NCBI GenBank assembly: GCA_027483535.1
Contig: JAIXUN010000002.1
Coordinates: 1,364,001-1,428,000 of the forward strand
From: a bacterium
Lineage (GTDB): Bacteria; Armatimonadota; Fimbriimonadia; Fimbriimonadales; Fimbriimonadaceae
Direction of reading: 5' to 3'
Length of the DNA: 64,000 nucleotides
How positions within the stretch are numbered: position 1 is the stretch's first letter; the number at the start of each line of letters is the position of its first letter. The translations under genes and the position numbers were made by a program. The notes beneath the pieces are model-generated. The model did no database searches, was not told where the DNA came from, and worked only from the letters and a program-made list of their open reading frames with translations. This document shows, piece after piece, positions 17,335 to 25,363 of the stretch.

Positions 17335-18254
17335 CGATTGCAATACAAAGGATGGCCTTTGTCGCCGTAGCTGGCATCGCTATCTTGGCAGGCTCGTTCT
17401 GGACGCTCCCACCGGTCTCGACCCAAATTGCGCTGAGTGCGGCGCTGATCCTTCTTCTAGGCGTTCCGCATGGTGCGCTCGATATGCTCTATGCCCGCCC
17501 AAAGTTAAAGCTTGTTTCGCTCGGTCGGGTTGCTCTGTTTGGAATCGGCTATCTCGGAGCGGCGGCTTTGGTGGTTTCTCTGTGGATTGCAAGTCCCCTC
17601 GCTTTCTTGGTCCTCTTTCTGATCGGATCTGCCTTTCACTTCAGTGGAGATGCGGAAGAAGGTGCCCCCCTCTCCGCGCTTATCGTCCACGGCTTTGGGG
17701 TGATCGCACTCCCCCAGTTACTCCACCGTCCAGAACTTACAGAGCTCTTTGGAATGCTCACAACTCCAGAAGCCTCTGGATGGGTTGTGCTGGGGCTTGG
17801 GGTTATCGCTATTGTTGTGATTCTTTCAGCGGTCCATGCAGTCTTCTTCTTCCTTTCTAATAAGAGAAGCGGTGAAGCACTAGAAATCTTGACGATCGTT
17901 GCATTGGCGGTTGTGTGCCCTCCATTGATCGCGTTTACGGTCTATTTTTGCTTAGGACATAGCGCGCGGCACATCCTGCGTTCGGCAAAGATCCACAACC
18001 AAACTCTGGCTCGCACGCTCCAGGAAATGCTTCTGCCAATGGTTGGTGTTGCTGTTTTGGTCGGTGCGAGTTGGGCTTTGCGAAACTCTGTTTCCGTAGA
18101 TGCTCGAATCATTCAGATCATTTTTGTCGGGCTCGCTGCACTCACCGCGCCTCACATGCTGCTGGTCGAACCTGTTCGGCTCAGAGGTTGGGCAGTAGCG
18201 AAATCTGAAACCCCAAGAAGGGAGTCCAATGAGACGGAATCGAGGGCTGTTTAA
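17322..18254 (+). CDS. blh: Brp/Blh-family beta-carotene 15,15'-dioxygenase
   Basis: A 310-residue integral membrane enzyme that cleaves beta-carotene into two retinal molecules. Conserved histidines that bind the iron are visible: H50 (GVPHGALD), H106 (SAFHFSGD), H123 (VHGFG), H172 (AVHAV), H213 and H217 (GHSARH), and APHMLLVE late in the chain. The frame opens at GTG 17322, 3 nt after AGGAG, but an ATG at 17331 overlaps the crtY stop as ATGA and is about 12 nt from the same AGGAG; either start may be used. Coupling to crtY is evident. It ends the retinal cassette. Confidence 0.93.
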   Translation: MSNMTIAIQRMAFVAVAGIAILAGSFWTLPPVSTQIALSAALILLLGVPHGALDMLYARPKLKLVSLGRVALFGIGYLGAAALVVSLWIASPLAFLVLFLIGSAFHFSGDAEEGAPLSALIVHGFGVIALPQLLHRPELTELFGMLTTPEASGWVVLGLGVIAIVVILSAVHAVFFFLSNKRSGEALEILTIVALAVVCPPLIAFTVYFCLGHSARHILRSAKIHNQTLARTLQEMLLPMVGVAVLVGASWALRNSVSVDARIIQIIFVGLAALTAPHMLLVEPVRLRGWAVAKSETPRRESNETESRAV

Positions 18255-18388
18255 TCCCCGATGAATGTCTGAGAGTTTGCTGCAGTCGGATATAGAGACC
18301 CCTCTTGGCTCGAAGGGTTCGACTAAACCTTTAACTGTCCCTTACGTTGCGTGCTGGGCCAACTCCTGAAGGTTCCATTTTCAGAGTG

Positions 18389-19015
18389 TTAGTTCGCGTA
18401 CTTGACGCTACAGCCGTACGGTCTGGTTTTTGGCTCCGAAACTTCCTTGCCTGCAGACGCTTCTTCGTATGCTTTCACCACGTAGTTCACTACCTCTTTC
18501 GCCGGCAAGTTGCCACGCGAGTTGTTGTCGATCGCTCCGTTGTAAAGGGTGGTGCCGTCGGGTGAGATCAAGAAAATGTGCGGGGTCGTCTTCGCACCGT
18601 ACTTCTTGCCGACTTCGCCCGTGGGGTCCAACAAGACCGCGTGAGGAGATCCTTTCGATTCCTTCATCACTTTCGAACCCTCATCGCCCGTCACATGACC
18701 CTGGGCGCCAGGAGCAGAGGAACAGATGGAAAGCCATACAACGCCTTTCTCCTTCATTTGCTTCTGCAGCGTCTGAATGTTATTGGCTCGATAATGGCGC
18801 TGAACAACGGGGCAACCGTGATTCCACCACTCCAACACCACGTACTTGCCCTTGAAATCGGCAAGGTTGACCGTGCCGCCGCCAGAGGCCGGAAGGGAGA
18901 AACTCGGCGCAGGCTCAGGAGCAGACTTGGGCGAGGGTTTGGCTGCAACCAAAAATGCAGTAGCCGCTACAACGGCGAACGGAAGCAGAATCACTTTCTT
19001 CATGGGGTTCACCAC
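18389..19015 (-). CDS. Exported peroxiredoxin-like redoxin (AhpC/TSA family)
   Basis: A 208-residue protein with a signal peptide (MKKVILLPFAVVAATAFLVAA) and a redoxin domain. The reactive motif is EWWNHGCPVVQRHY, with one cysteine at the N-terminal active-site position. The C-terminal TRPYGCSVKY is typical of a redoxin subgroup. It probably acts as a thiol-dependent reductase or peroxidase in the periplasm. The frame starts with GTG at 19015 (GGAG 7 nt upstream) or ATG at 19003. It lies 21 nt after the DsbD-like gene on the same strand, so the two form an operon for envelope thiol chemistry. Confidence 0.85.
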   Translation of the reverse strand: MVNPMKKVILLPFAVVAATAFLVAAKPSPKSAPEPAPSFSLPASGGGTVNLADFKGKYVVLEWWNHGCPVVQRHYRANNIQTLQKQMKEKGVVWLSICSSAPGAQGHVTGDEGSKVMKESKGSPHAVLLDPTGEVGKKYGAKTTPHIFLISPDGTTLYNGAIDNNSRGNLPAKEVVNYVVKAYEEASAGKEVSEPKTRPYGCSVKYAN

Positions 19016-19036
19016 ATATCTCCGTGAGGGGTATGC

Positions 19037-19819
19037 CTACCCCGCTTTAACGCCTGCGGAAACAATGTAGTTCACCGATTTGTCTTTTGTCTTAACCTGA
19101 AGCAAGCCATCCAAGACTTTTAACGGCTTCGTGGCGAACTCAGATTTCGGCAAGAAGATGTACATCTTGCCTCCGCTCACCTCAACCTCTCTCTCGGGTT
19201 CGTTCTTGATCGCGGTTTCATTAAATGGGAAGAAGTAAGCCGATTGAACGCTTTCTGGAGCGTTACAGGTCAGGACGTAGGATTCGCCATCCATCTGAAA
19301 GTGGCCCGGAAGAGTCTCGAAGGCGGTTAGATTCTTGGCTTCGGCGGCGACCTTCGATCCCGCGCCCGCGATATTCGACTTTCCAACGGTGACCGGCAAG
19401 GTGAAGGCCACTTTGTCTACCCGACAAAGATCTCGACAAATCATCACGCTCAGGTTTCCGGCAATCTTCTGCGGACCCGGTTTTGCCGCTTTCGGGATTG
19501 AAACCGTGGTCCACAGCAGCGTCCGTTTATCGAAACCATAAGTGATGTCCTGCTTGTTTACGTTCACGTGCGGAGCGGGGAACTGAAGCTCCTTAGAACC
19601 GCTCCAGCCTGTCGGCAAAGACCAAGAGACAACCGGAGGCGTTCCGGAGTCACCAGGGTTTTTCCAATAGAAGTGCCAAGACTTTTCCGGAGTGATCGAA
19701 AAGACCACGGTAACGGTGGAGCCTGGCGCAACCGAACTCAGGTCGGAAAGAACGTTCAACTTGAAGGGTGGATTCGCAATGGCGGCTCCTCCAAGCAAGA
19801 TCATTGCAATGGCGGTCAT
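19037..19819 (-). CDS. Exported DsbD N-terminal-domain-like protein
   Basis: A 260-residue protein with a signal peptide (MTAIAMILLGGAAIANP). It resembles the periplasmic alpha domain of DsbD/ScsB: PEKSWHFYWKNPGDSGTPP near the start and MICRDLCRVDKVAFTLPV, where the C-x3-C matches the family's CKDxC block. The electron-transferring membrane domain and the C-terminal thioredoxin domain are absent. It may relay electrons to the redoxin that follows. The start at 19819 is preferred because an open frame reaching 20083 would overlap the divergent gene and hide the signal peptide. Confidence 0.8.
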   Translation of the reverse strand: MTAIAMILLGGAAIANPPFKLNVLSDLSSVAPGSTVTVVFSITPEKSWHFYWKNPGDSGTPPVVSWSLPTGWSGSKELQFPAPHVNVNKQDITYGFDKRTLLWTTVSIPKAAKPGPQKIAGNLSVMICRDLCRVDKVAFTLPVTVGKSNIAGAGSKVAAEAKNLTAFETLPGHFQMDGESYVLTCNAPESVQSAYFFPFNETAIKNEPEREVEVSGGKMYIFLPKSEFATKPLKVLDGLLQVKTKDKSVNYIVSAGVKAG

Positions 19820-19889
19820 ATCGGTTCTGACGTATCTATCGGGCTTTCGATAGTCCGAAATTAGCGGGAAGGGTCTAGAATCACGAACG

Positions 19890-20567
19890 ATGCACGCACT
19901 CGCGATGATGGTCCTTGCTTCCGCCCTTGGTGCTGACCAGATGCGCCCCGTTTCAAATGAGCGGTCGCTCTTTGATGGCAAATCTTTGGCGGGCTGGAGC
20001 ATGGATGTCCCAGCCTTTGACGGAAATCCAAACGGAACTAAGCCGTTCATCATCCGAAACGGTCTGCTGGTGAGCCTCGGCAATCCCGGAGGTCACTTGC
20101 TTACGGATCAGGAGTATTCGAACTATCGCGTCACCGTCGAATACCGATTCGTTCGGCCCGGCAACTGCGGCATTCTGGTTCACGCCTCCCGCCTTCGAAG
20201 GCTCTACGAGATGTTTCCCCAATCTATCGAGGTGCAGATGATGCACAAAAACGCGGGCGATTTTTGGCTCATTGGGGAAGACATCACCGTTTACGATATG
20301 GTCAAGCGACGAGGTCCTCGGGATCGATGGGGATACGACGGGGACAAACTACGCCGAATTCCAAACCTAACCGATAACTCCGAGAAGCCTCTTGGCGAAT
20401 GGAACACCCTCGTCGCCGAGTGCTACAAAAGCCAAGTGAAGGTTTGGGTGAATGGCGATCTAGTCAATTACGGCTTTGGAGCGTCCGCATCAAAGGGGAA
20501 GATCGCGCTGCAATCGGAAGGAGCAGAAGTGGAAGTTCGCCGATTTGTGATCGCCGACGTTCAGTAG
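19890..20567 (+). CDS. DUF1080 / 3-keto-disaccharide hydrolase domain protein
   Basis: A 225-residue exported protein with a short N-terminal signal segment and a concanavalin-like DUF1080 domain: SLFDGKSLAGWSM at the start, YRFVRPGNCGILVHAS and QSIEVQMMHKNAGDFW in the middle, EWNTLVAEC and KVWVNGDLVNYG near the end. Members are now named 3-keto-disaccharide hydrolases and act on oxidised sugars or bind carbohydrate. A TAGAAT box at 19876-19881 lies 8 nt before the ATG with no ribosome-binding site. The gene is divergent from the DsbD-like gene. Confidence 0.88.
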   Translation: MHALAMMVLASALGADQMRPVSNERSLFDGKSLAGWSMDVPAFDGNPNGTKPFIIRNGLLVSLGNPGGHLLTDQEYSNYRVTVEYRFVRPGNCGILVHASRLRRLYEMFPQSIEVQMMHKNAGDFWLIGEDITVYDMVKRRGPRDRWGYDGDKLRRIPNLTDNSEKPLGEWNTLVAECYKSQVKVWVNGDLVNYGFGASASKGKIALQSEGAEVEVRRFVIADVQ

Positions 20568-20684
20568 ATGGACCAGGATGCAGTAGGTCCTCGGCCCCAA
20601 TTCAGGGCGTCCACGATTAACCAATTGTTAAGAACTGTTTTCGAAGGGCGCCATGTCCGATACTTTAATTGAGGGCCAACAGCA

Positions 20685-22124
20685 TTGACCCCTGAACAAC
20701 AAGAAACCTGGAATCGGATAGAAGCCTTTGAGATCGATGAACCTGGCGTGCCTGCACCCTTCTCGGTCCGACTCGCGAAAGAGCAAGGCTGGTCGCAGGG
20801 TTTCACCCTTCGCGCGATTCAAGAGTACAAGCGCTTCGCTTTTCTCTCCGCGGTTTCTCCCACACCTGTCACCCCCTCAAAGGTGGTCGACGAAGTATGG
20901 CACTTGCATCTCATCTACACTCGCAACTACTGGGAAGATTTCTGCGGAAAGGCGTTAGGAAAGCGCCTTCATCATCAACCCGGTAATGGACTCGAGGAAG
21001 ACGAATCTCGGTTTCAGCGGCAGTACGCCGAAACCCTAGAACTGTACCGATCCTTCTTTGGAAAAGAACCCGAAGACTGCTGGGGCACCTCCGACGAAAG
21101 ATCCAAACCCGAAACGGTTCAAACAAACAAAACCACGAAGGCACAAGCTTTCACTCAATCGCTTTACAGCAAACTCATCAACGCAATCGGACCAAAAGTC
21201 GGAATCGGCCTACTGGCCGCCTTTCTTGCTACGACAGCCTCTGCTCAAGCGGGTGGTCAGGCATCAACAGCCAGCGCGTCGCTCGGGATTTTCGATCTCC
21301 CCGGACCGGACTTCCTCCGGTTCTTTACCGTTCTCAGCTTCATGTGCCTACTCGGTGCTTCGGCTGCTCGCTATCTTCTGAAGCGCACCACTCACCCAGC
21401 GGACGGAGGTGCAAGGCTAGGCTTGTACGAATCGGCATTCCTGTCAAAAGGAATTTACGGCGTAGCCACCGCTGCCTCCATCAAACTGGTCGAAGAAGGG
21501 AAGATCATTCTCTCTAAGGGCGGGAAGATCGAACAGGTGATGCCTGCGGGGCAGGAGCATCCCATCGAAGGCAGACTGCTTCGAAGTGCCCAGACTAGAA
21601 TCGGGAAAAAACTCTATGAGTGTTTCCAAGACCTAGACGGATTCAAAGAGACGCTCCTAGCGGCCCTTGAACCCCGCGGATTGGTGCTCACCGCTCAAGA
21701 GCGGTTGAAAGCCCGAGTGATCCCGGCGATCATGATGGCGATTCCGCTGATGGTTGGTATCGCAAAGATCGCAATAGGAATGCAGCGGGAGCGGCCGGTT
21801 GGGTTCCTTGTTTTCGGGTGCGTGATCGTTGGGATCATCGCCCTCGCGTTCTTCGCAAGCGCTCCCACGAACAGTCGACAGGGGGACGAATGGGTCGAAA
21901 AAGCTCGCTGGAAGCAGCGAGCTGCCTCCGAAGTGGGTGCCACGCCCGAACAGATGGCCCTCCTGGCAGGCGTTGTCGGAGTAGCCGCCCTTAGCTCGCC
22001 GAACTACGCGTACTACAGACAGAGCGTCGCCTCTCCCAGTTCCGCGGGCGGCGATGGCGGCTCTAGCTGCGGAGGGGGCGGAGGCGGCTGCGGTGGCGGC
22101 GGATGCGGAGGCTGTGGCTCCTAA
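20685..22124 (+). CDS. TIGR04222-type membrane protein with Gly/Cys-rich tail
   Basis: A 479-residue protein. The N-terminal 110 residues (WNRIEAFEIDEPG..., KVVDEVWHLHLIYTRNYWEDFC) match a glycine-rich-domain-protein-like module often fused to TIGR04222 membrane domains. The rest has four membrane helices with a LGLYESAFLSKGIYGVATAA region typical of TIGR04222. The last 25 residues are almost only Gly and Cys (CGGGGGGCGGGG), after two Ser/Gly turns. Function is unknown. The start is a TTG at 20685, about 10 nt after GAGGG. The Cys-rich tail could bind metal or be a site of modification; that is conjecture. Confidence 0.82.
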   Translation: MTPEQQETWNRIEAFEIDEPGVPAPFSVRLAKEQGWSQGFTLRAIQEYKRFAFLSAVSPTPVTPSKVVDEVWHLHLIYTRNYWEDFCGKALGKRLHHQPGNGLEEDESRFQRQYAETLELYRSFFGKEPEDCWGTSDERSKPETVQTNKTTKAQAFTQSLYSKLINAIGPKVGIGLLAAFLATTASAQAGGQASTASASLGIFDLPGPDFLRFFTVLSFMCLLGASAARYLLKRTTHPADGGARLGLYESAFLSKGIYGVATAASIKLVEEGKIILSKGGKIEQVMPAGQEHPIEGRLLRSAQTRIGKKLYECFQDLDGFKETLLAALEPRGLVLTAQERLKARVIPAIMMAIPLMVGIAKIAIGMQRERPVGFLVFGCVIVGIIALAFFASAPTNSRQGDEWVEKARWKQRAASEVGATPEQMALLAGVVGVAALSSPNYAYYRQSVASPSSAGGDGGSSCGGGGGGCGGGGCGGCGS

Positions 22125-22152
22125 AGAAGAGGAGCCACAACTGGAATCCACT

Positions 22153-23313
22153 TTAGACCAGGGCGGTCGTCTTCCTTGCGGAGGCGATCGCCTGAATCAG
22201 GTCTTCGACCAGATCTTCGGGGTCTTCAATGCCAACGCTCAGCCGCAGCATTGTCGGCGGGATTCCTCGCTCAACGCGTTGCTCCTCGGTCATCGTCGCG
22301 TGAGACATGAGCGGCGGGTAGGCAACTAGGCTCTCAACGCCGCCCAGCGATTCAGCGAGCAAGAACACCTTGGTGCTTTCCGCAACCGCACGAGCAAGCT
22401 CGACCGTCTCCAGTTCGAATGAGACCATGCCTCCGAATCCCCTCATCTGCGATTTTGCGATTTCGTGGTCGGGGTGATCGGGAAGACCTGGATAGTGAAC
22501 CTTGGTGACACCTTCGGCTTTCGTCAACGCCTCGGCAACAATCTGCGCGTTGGAGCAGTGCTTCTCCATGCGAAGGCCAAGGGTTCGAACTCCACGCAGG
22601 GAAAGCCAGTTGTCGAACGGTGAAGGTGCGCAGCCGTAAGCCTTGTTCCACTCGAACAGGTGATTCTGAATGTCCAAGTCGTTGGTAATTGTCGCGCCGC
22701 CGATCACGTCCGAGTGACCAGAGATGTACTTCGTGGTCGAATGAACGACGATGTCGCTTCCCAGATCGAGCGGATTCTGGAGCGCAGGCGATGCGAACGT
22801 GTTGTCGAACACCACGGTGAGGCCGTATTCGTGAGCAACTTCGGCGACCTTTCGAAGGTCCGGGCAGCGCAACGTCGGGTTGGTCGGACTTTCAAAAATG
22901 AGGAGCTTCGTTTGAGGCGTAACGACCTTTCGAATGGTCTCCGGGTTGTGAGCATCGAAGAAAGAGGTGGTGATGCCCTGCTTCGGCAGATACTTCTCGG
23001 CGAGTCGGAAAGTGCCGCCATAGATGTCTTCTGCCATCAGCATGTGGTCGCCGTTTTGGAGCAGTGAGAAAGTAGCGGCGATCGCGGCCATTCCGCTGGA
23101 ATACAGAACCCCGAACCGACCATTCTCAAGGGAGGCGACCACCTGCTCGAGCATGTCTCGGTTCGGGTTGGTACACCGGGTGTAGTCGATCTTGGGGATG
23201 TCGTCTAGAGACTCCCAGGCGAAGGTAGACGACTGGTAAAGCGGAGGAACAACCGCTCGGAATTTCGGATCCGGTTCCTGAGCTACTCGAAGGGCACGCG
23301 TCGCAAATCGCAT
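22153..23313 (-). CDS. Trans-sulfuration PLP enzyme (cystathionine gamma-synthase/lyase family)
   Basis: A fold-type I PLP enzyme of the Cys/Met metabolism family, about 386 residues. Seen are PPLYQSSTFAWES, YTRCTNPNRDMLE, SSGMAAIAATFSLLQNGDH, the PLP-aspartate region TVVFDNTFASP, and the Schiff-base lysine in HSTTKYISGHSDV. Whether it acts as gamma-synthase, gamma-lyase or beta-lyase cannot be decided from sequence alone. The ATG at 23313 is chosen because a TAGAAT hexamer lies 7 nt upstream (23321-23326 on the minus strand); ATG 23322 and a longer frame to 23358 are less likely. There is no met or cys gene next to it. Confidence 0.9.
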   Translation of the reverse strand: MRFATRALRVAQEPDPKFRAVVPPLYQSSTFAWESLDDIPKIDYTRCTNPNRDMLEQVVASLENGRFGVLYSSGMAAIAATFSLLQNGDHMLMAEDIYGGTFRLAEKYLPKQGITTSFFDAHNPETIRKVVTPQTKLLIFESPTNPTLRCPDLRKVAEVAHEYGLTVVFDNTFASPALQNPLDLGSDIVVHSTTKYISGHSDVIGGATITNDLDIQNHLFEWNKAYGCAPSPFDNWLSLRGVRTLGLRMEKHCSNAQIVAEALTKAEGVTKVHYPGLPDHPDHEIAKSQMRGFGGMVSFELETVELARAVAESTKVFLLAESLGGVESLVAYPPLMSHATMTEEQRVERGIPPTMLRLSVGIEDPEDLVEDLIQAIASARKTTALV

Positions 23314-23581
23314 GGGGATCATTCTAGCGGACCATTGGCAACTCGGGAATGGATTCAAACAATCATTTCTGGAAGGCGGGTCGATGCCTAATAATCGTCA
23401 GGGATTCGCGAGGTTTACTTGGTCTGCTGAATCAGGTTAAGAATGGCCTCATTCTTATCATTCTCCTAACAATGACTCAGGACCCTGCAGGCGTCATGAT
23501 TCGATCTCGGGCCAATCCGACGAGCCGCCCCGGTGGAGGCCAATCCGGACATTCCTGAGGGCCGGGAGCGTTAAGGAAAGA

Positions 23582-24337
23582 CTAAGAGCGGGTGTAGCGG
23601 GACCCGGAAGGATCTCGCGAGAGGGATCCCCGGTCCACGAGGTCGCGACGCAAAAGGGCCGGATCGTTGAACGTGTGACGCCTTCGCAAGACTTCGTTGA
23701 CCTCGCGTTCGGTGTAGTCGCATTGGAACTCAAATCCCTCTAACAGGTAATCGAGTGCCAATTGGTAGGTTTCGGCCGAGCCCTTGCCACTGGGCATCGC
23801 CGTCATCCGACCCTGCATATCGATAAAGGGCCATAGCGCCTCGGGTGCGTTGGGAACAATGCGCCTCGAGAAGTAGAGGACATCGGGTTCAGGATTTGGG
23901 TAGTAGGGATCGCACAACTTGAACCCGTTGCGCTCATAGAACTTTCGGGCAGGAACCAGTCTCTCAAGCGTGTCGAGCTTCGCCTCCTGATAGCCCGACT
24001 TTTTGGCCTGCAAGAGGATCTTTTCTAGAAGTTGGTCGGCGATGCCTTGTCCGCGATGCTCGGGGCGAATGAAGAACCTTTTAAGTTCACAAACTACTCC
24101 GTCGAGCGGCCGATATGCCGCACAAGCGACCGCTTCGCCGTTCGTCATTTTTGCCAGAAGGAGACCGCCCTTGGGCAACATGTACTTGCCGGGTAGAGAC
24201 GCGAGTTCTTCCTCAAAGCCCTGAAAGCACAGATCGACTCCCAGTTCGGTTTGATACTCAGTGAAAAGGGTGCGGATGGCTTCTAAGTCTTCGGGCTTCT
24301 TCGTAACCCAACTGAGTTCGATTTCGGGGGTGCTCAT
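23582..24337 (-). CDS. GNAT acetyltransferase fused to a DUF2087 domain
   Basis: A 251-residue fusion. Residues 1-155 are a GNAT N-acetyltransferase with the acetyl-CoA loop VRPEHRGQGIADQLLEK-like (here FIRPEHRGQGIADQLL) and ARKFYERNGFKLCDPYY near its end. Residues about 195-251 are a DUF2087 domain (EREVNEVLRRRHTFNDPALLRRDLVDRGSLSRD), a small winged-helix-like module usually found in regulators. The combination suggests a self-contained sensor or regulator, but the substrate is unknown. It starts 3 nt after the DUF21/CBS gene and is surely co-transcribed with it. Confidence 0.85.
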   Translation of the reverse strand: MSTPEIELSWVTKKPEDLEAIRTLFTEYQTELGVDLCFQGFEEELASLPGKYMLPKGGLLLAKMTNGEAVACAAYRPLDGVVCELKRFFIRPEHRGQGIADQLLEKILLQAKKSGYQEAKLDTLERLVPARKFYERNGFKLCDPYYPNPEPDVLYFSRRIVPNAPEALWPFIDMQGRMTAMPSGKGSAETYQLALDYLLEGFEFQCDYTEREVNEVLRRRHTFNDPALLRRDLVDRGSLSRDPSGSRYTRS

Positions 24338-24340
24338 GGT

Positions 24341-25333
24341 CTAGGTCACACAGATCGGCCCAACGAGGAATCGAAGAGCGTCGTTGAGAGTTAGGATACC
24401 GACGAACTCGTCGCTGGTTTTGATGAACAGAACCCGGGATTCAGCGGGGCGAAGGAGTTCTATGGCGCGCAGGAGGGAAGCGTCCGAATCAATCCAGTCT
24501 GGTTGACGCATGACCCCGGTCAAATCTCGGTGGATGTACCAATCTTGAACGCGGACCACTCCAATTGGTCGAAACTCTCCCGGAGTGCGAACCGGGTAGT
24601 TGGATCGAAGGTGAGCCCTGAAGAAGGCGTCCAGGCGTTCATCATCCCAATCCGACTCCACCCACAACAGGTCAGAAACGGGCACCATCACCTCGCTCAC
24701 CGGAACATCCGATAGTTGCAAAGCTCGGCTCATGACCGTGCGCTCCTCTTGGTCGATGCTCCCGGCCCGAACGCCTTCGGCGAGGAGCGAGTGGATGTCG
24801 CCCTCGGTGACGCGGTGCTTTTCATCCGGGGCGATACGCAAGATACGGCTAAACCACTTCGAGGACAATCGAACGATTGACGTGATCGGCCAAGTCAACT
24901 TCATCCAGAGTTTCATCGCCCTGGCGGTAGCTACGGCAACTTCATTGGCGCGAATGAAACCGATCTGTTTGGGCAATACGTTGGTGAAAATCAAGGCGAA
25001 CAGAGTGGAGCCACCAATGGCGAGGGTCCAACTGATCTTGGTTGGGTACGGGTAGTTCGGGGCCACCGATTTGAACCAGTCCAAGATGGGCTGTTCTATG
25101 TAGGCGCCGATCATCGCGCCGATGATGAAGTTTGCGGCGGTGACAATCAGTTGAATTGCTGCCAAGTAGTCGGCGGGGCTGCGCTGATACGCATTAACCA
25201 GCGTGCCGCGGCGATCACCTGCGTCCGCAAGCTGTGACATCCGCTCCTTTCGCGCCGAAAACGTCGCCATCTCCATTGCCGTCAATACGCCGGTGAGAAC
25301 GAAGAGGGCAAGCAGGAGGAGGATCGGGATCAA
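24341..25333 (-). CDS. CNNM/DUF21 membrane protein with CBS pair
   Basis: A 330-residue protein with three to four N-terminal membrane helices of the DUF21 (CNNM) transporter domain (TAMEMATFSARKERMSQL, LIVTAANFIIGAMIG, FALIFTNVLPKQIGF) and two CBS motifs after residue 190 (SEVMVPVSDLLWVES, VLFIKTSDEFVGILTLNDALRFL). Family members are linked to Mg2+/Co2+ transport. The C-terminal CorC/HlyC domain of longer relatives is missing. The start codon is TTG. It lies 30 nt after the gene at 25364-26656 and 3 nt before the GNAT gene, forming a three-gene run. Confidence 0.85.
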   Translation of the reverse strand: MIPILLLLALFVLTGVLTAMEMATFSARKERMSQLADAGDRRGTLVNAYQRSPADYLAAIQLIVTAANFIIGAMIGAYIEQPILDWFKSVAPNYPYPTKISWTLAIGGSTLFALIFTNVLPKQIGFIRANEVAVATARAMKLWMKLTWPITSIVRLSSKWFSRILRIAPDEKHRVTEGDIHSLLAEGVRAGSIDQEERTVMSRALQLSDVPVSEVMVPVSDLLWVESDWDDERLDAFFRAHLRSNYPVRTPGEFRPIGVVRVQDWYIHRDLTGVMRQPDWIDSDASLLRAIELLRPAESRVLFIKTSDEFVGILTLNDALRFLVGPICVT

Positions 25334-25363
25334 AGCAGATTCAATTCTGTCAGAAGCCGGACC

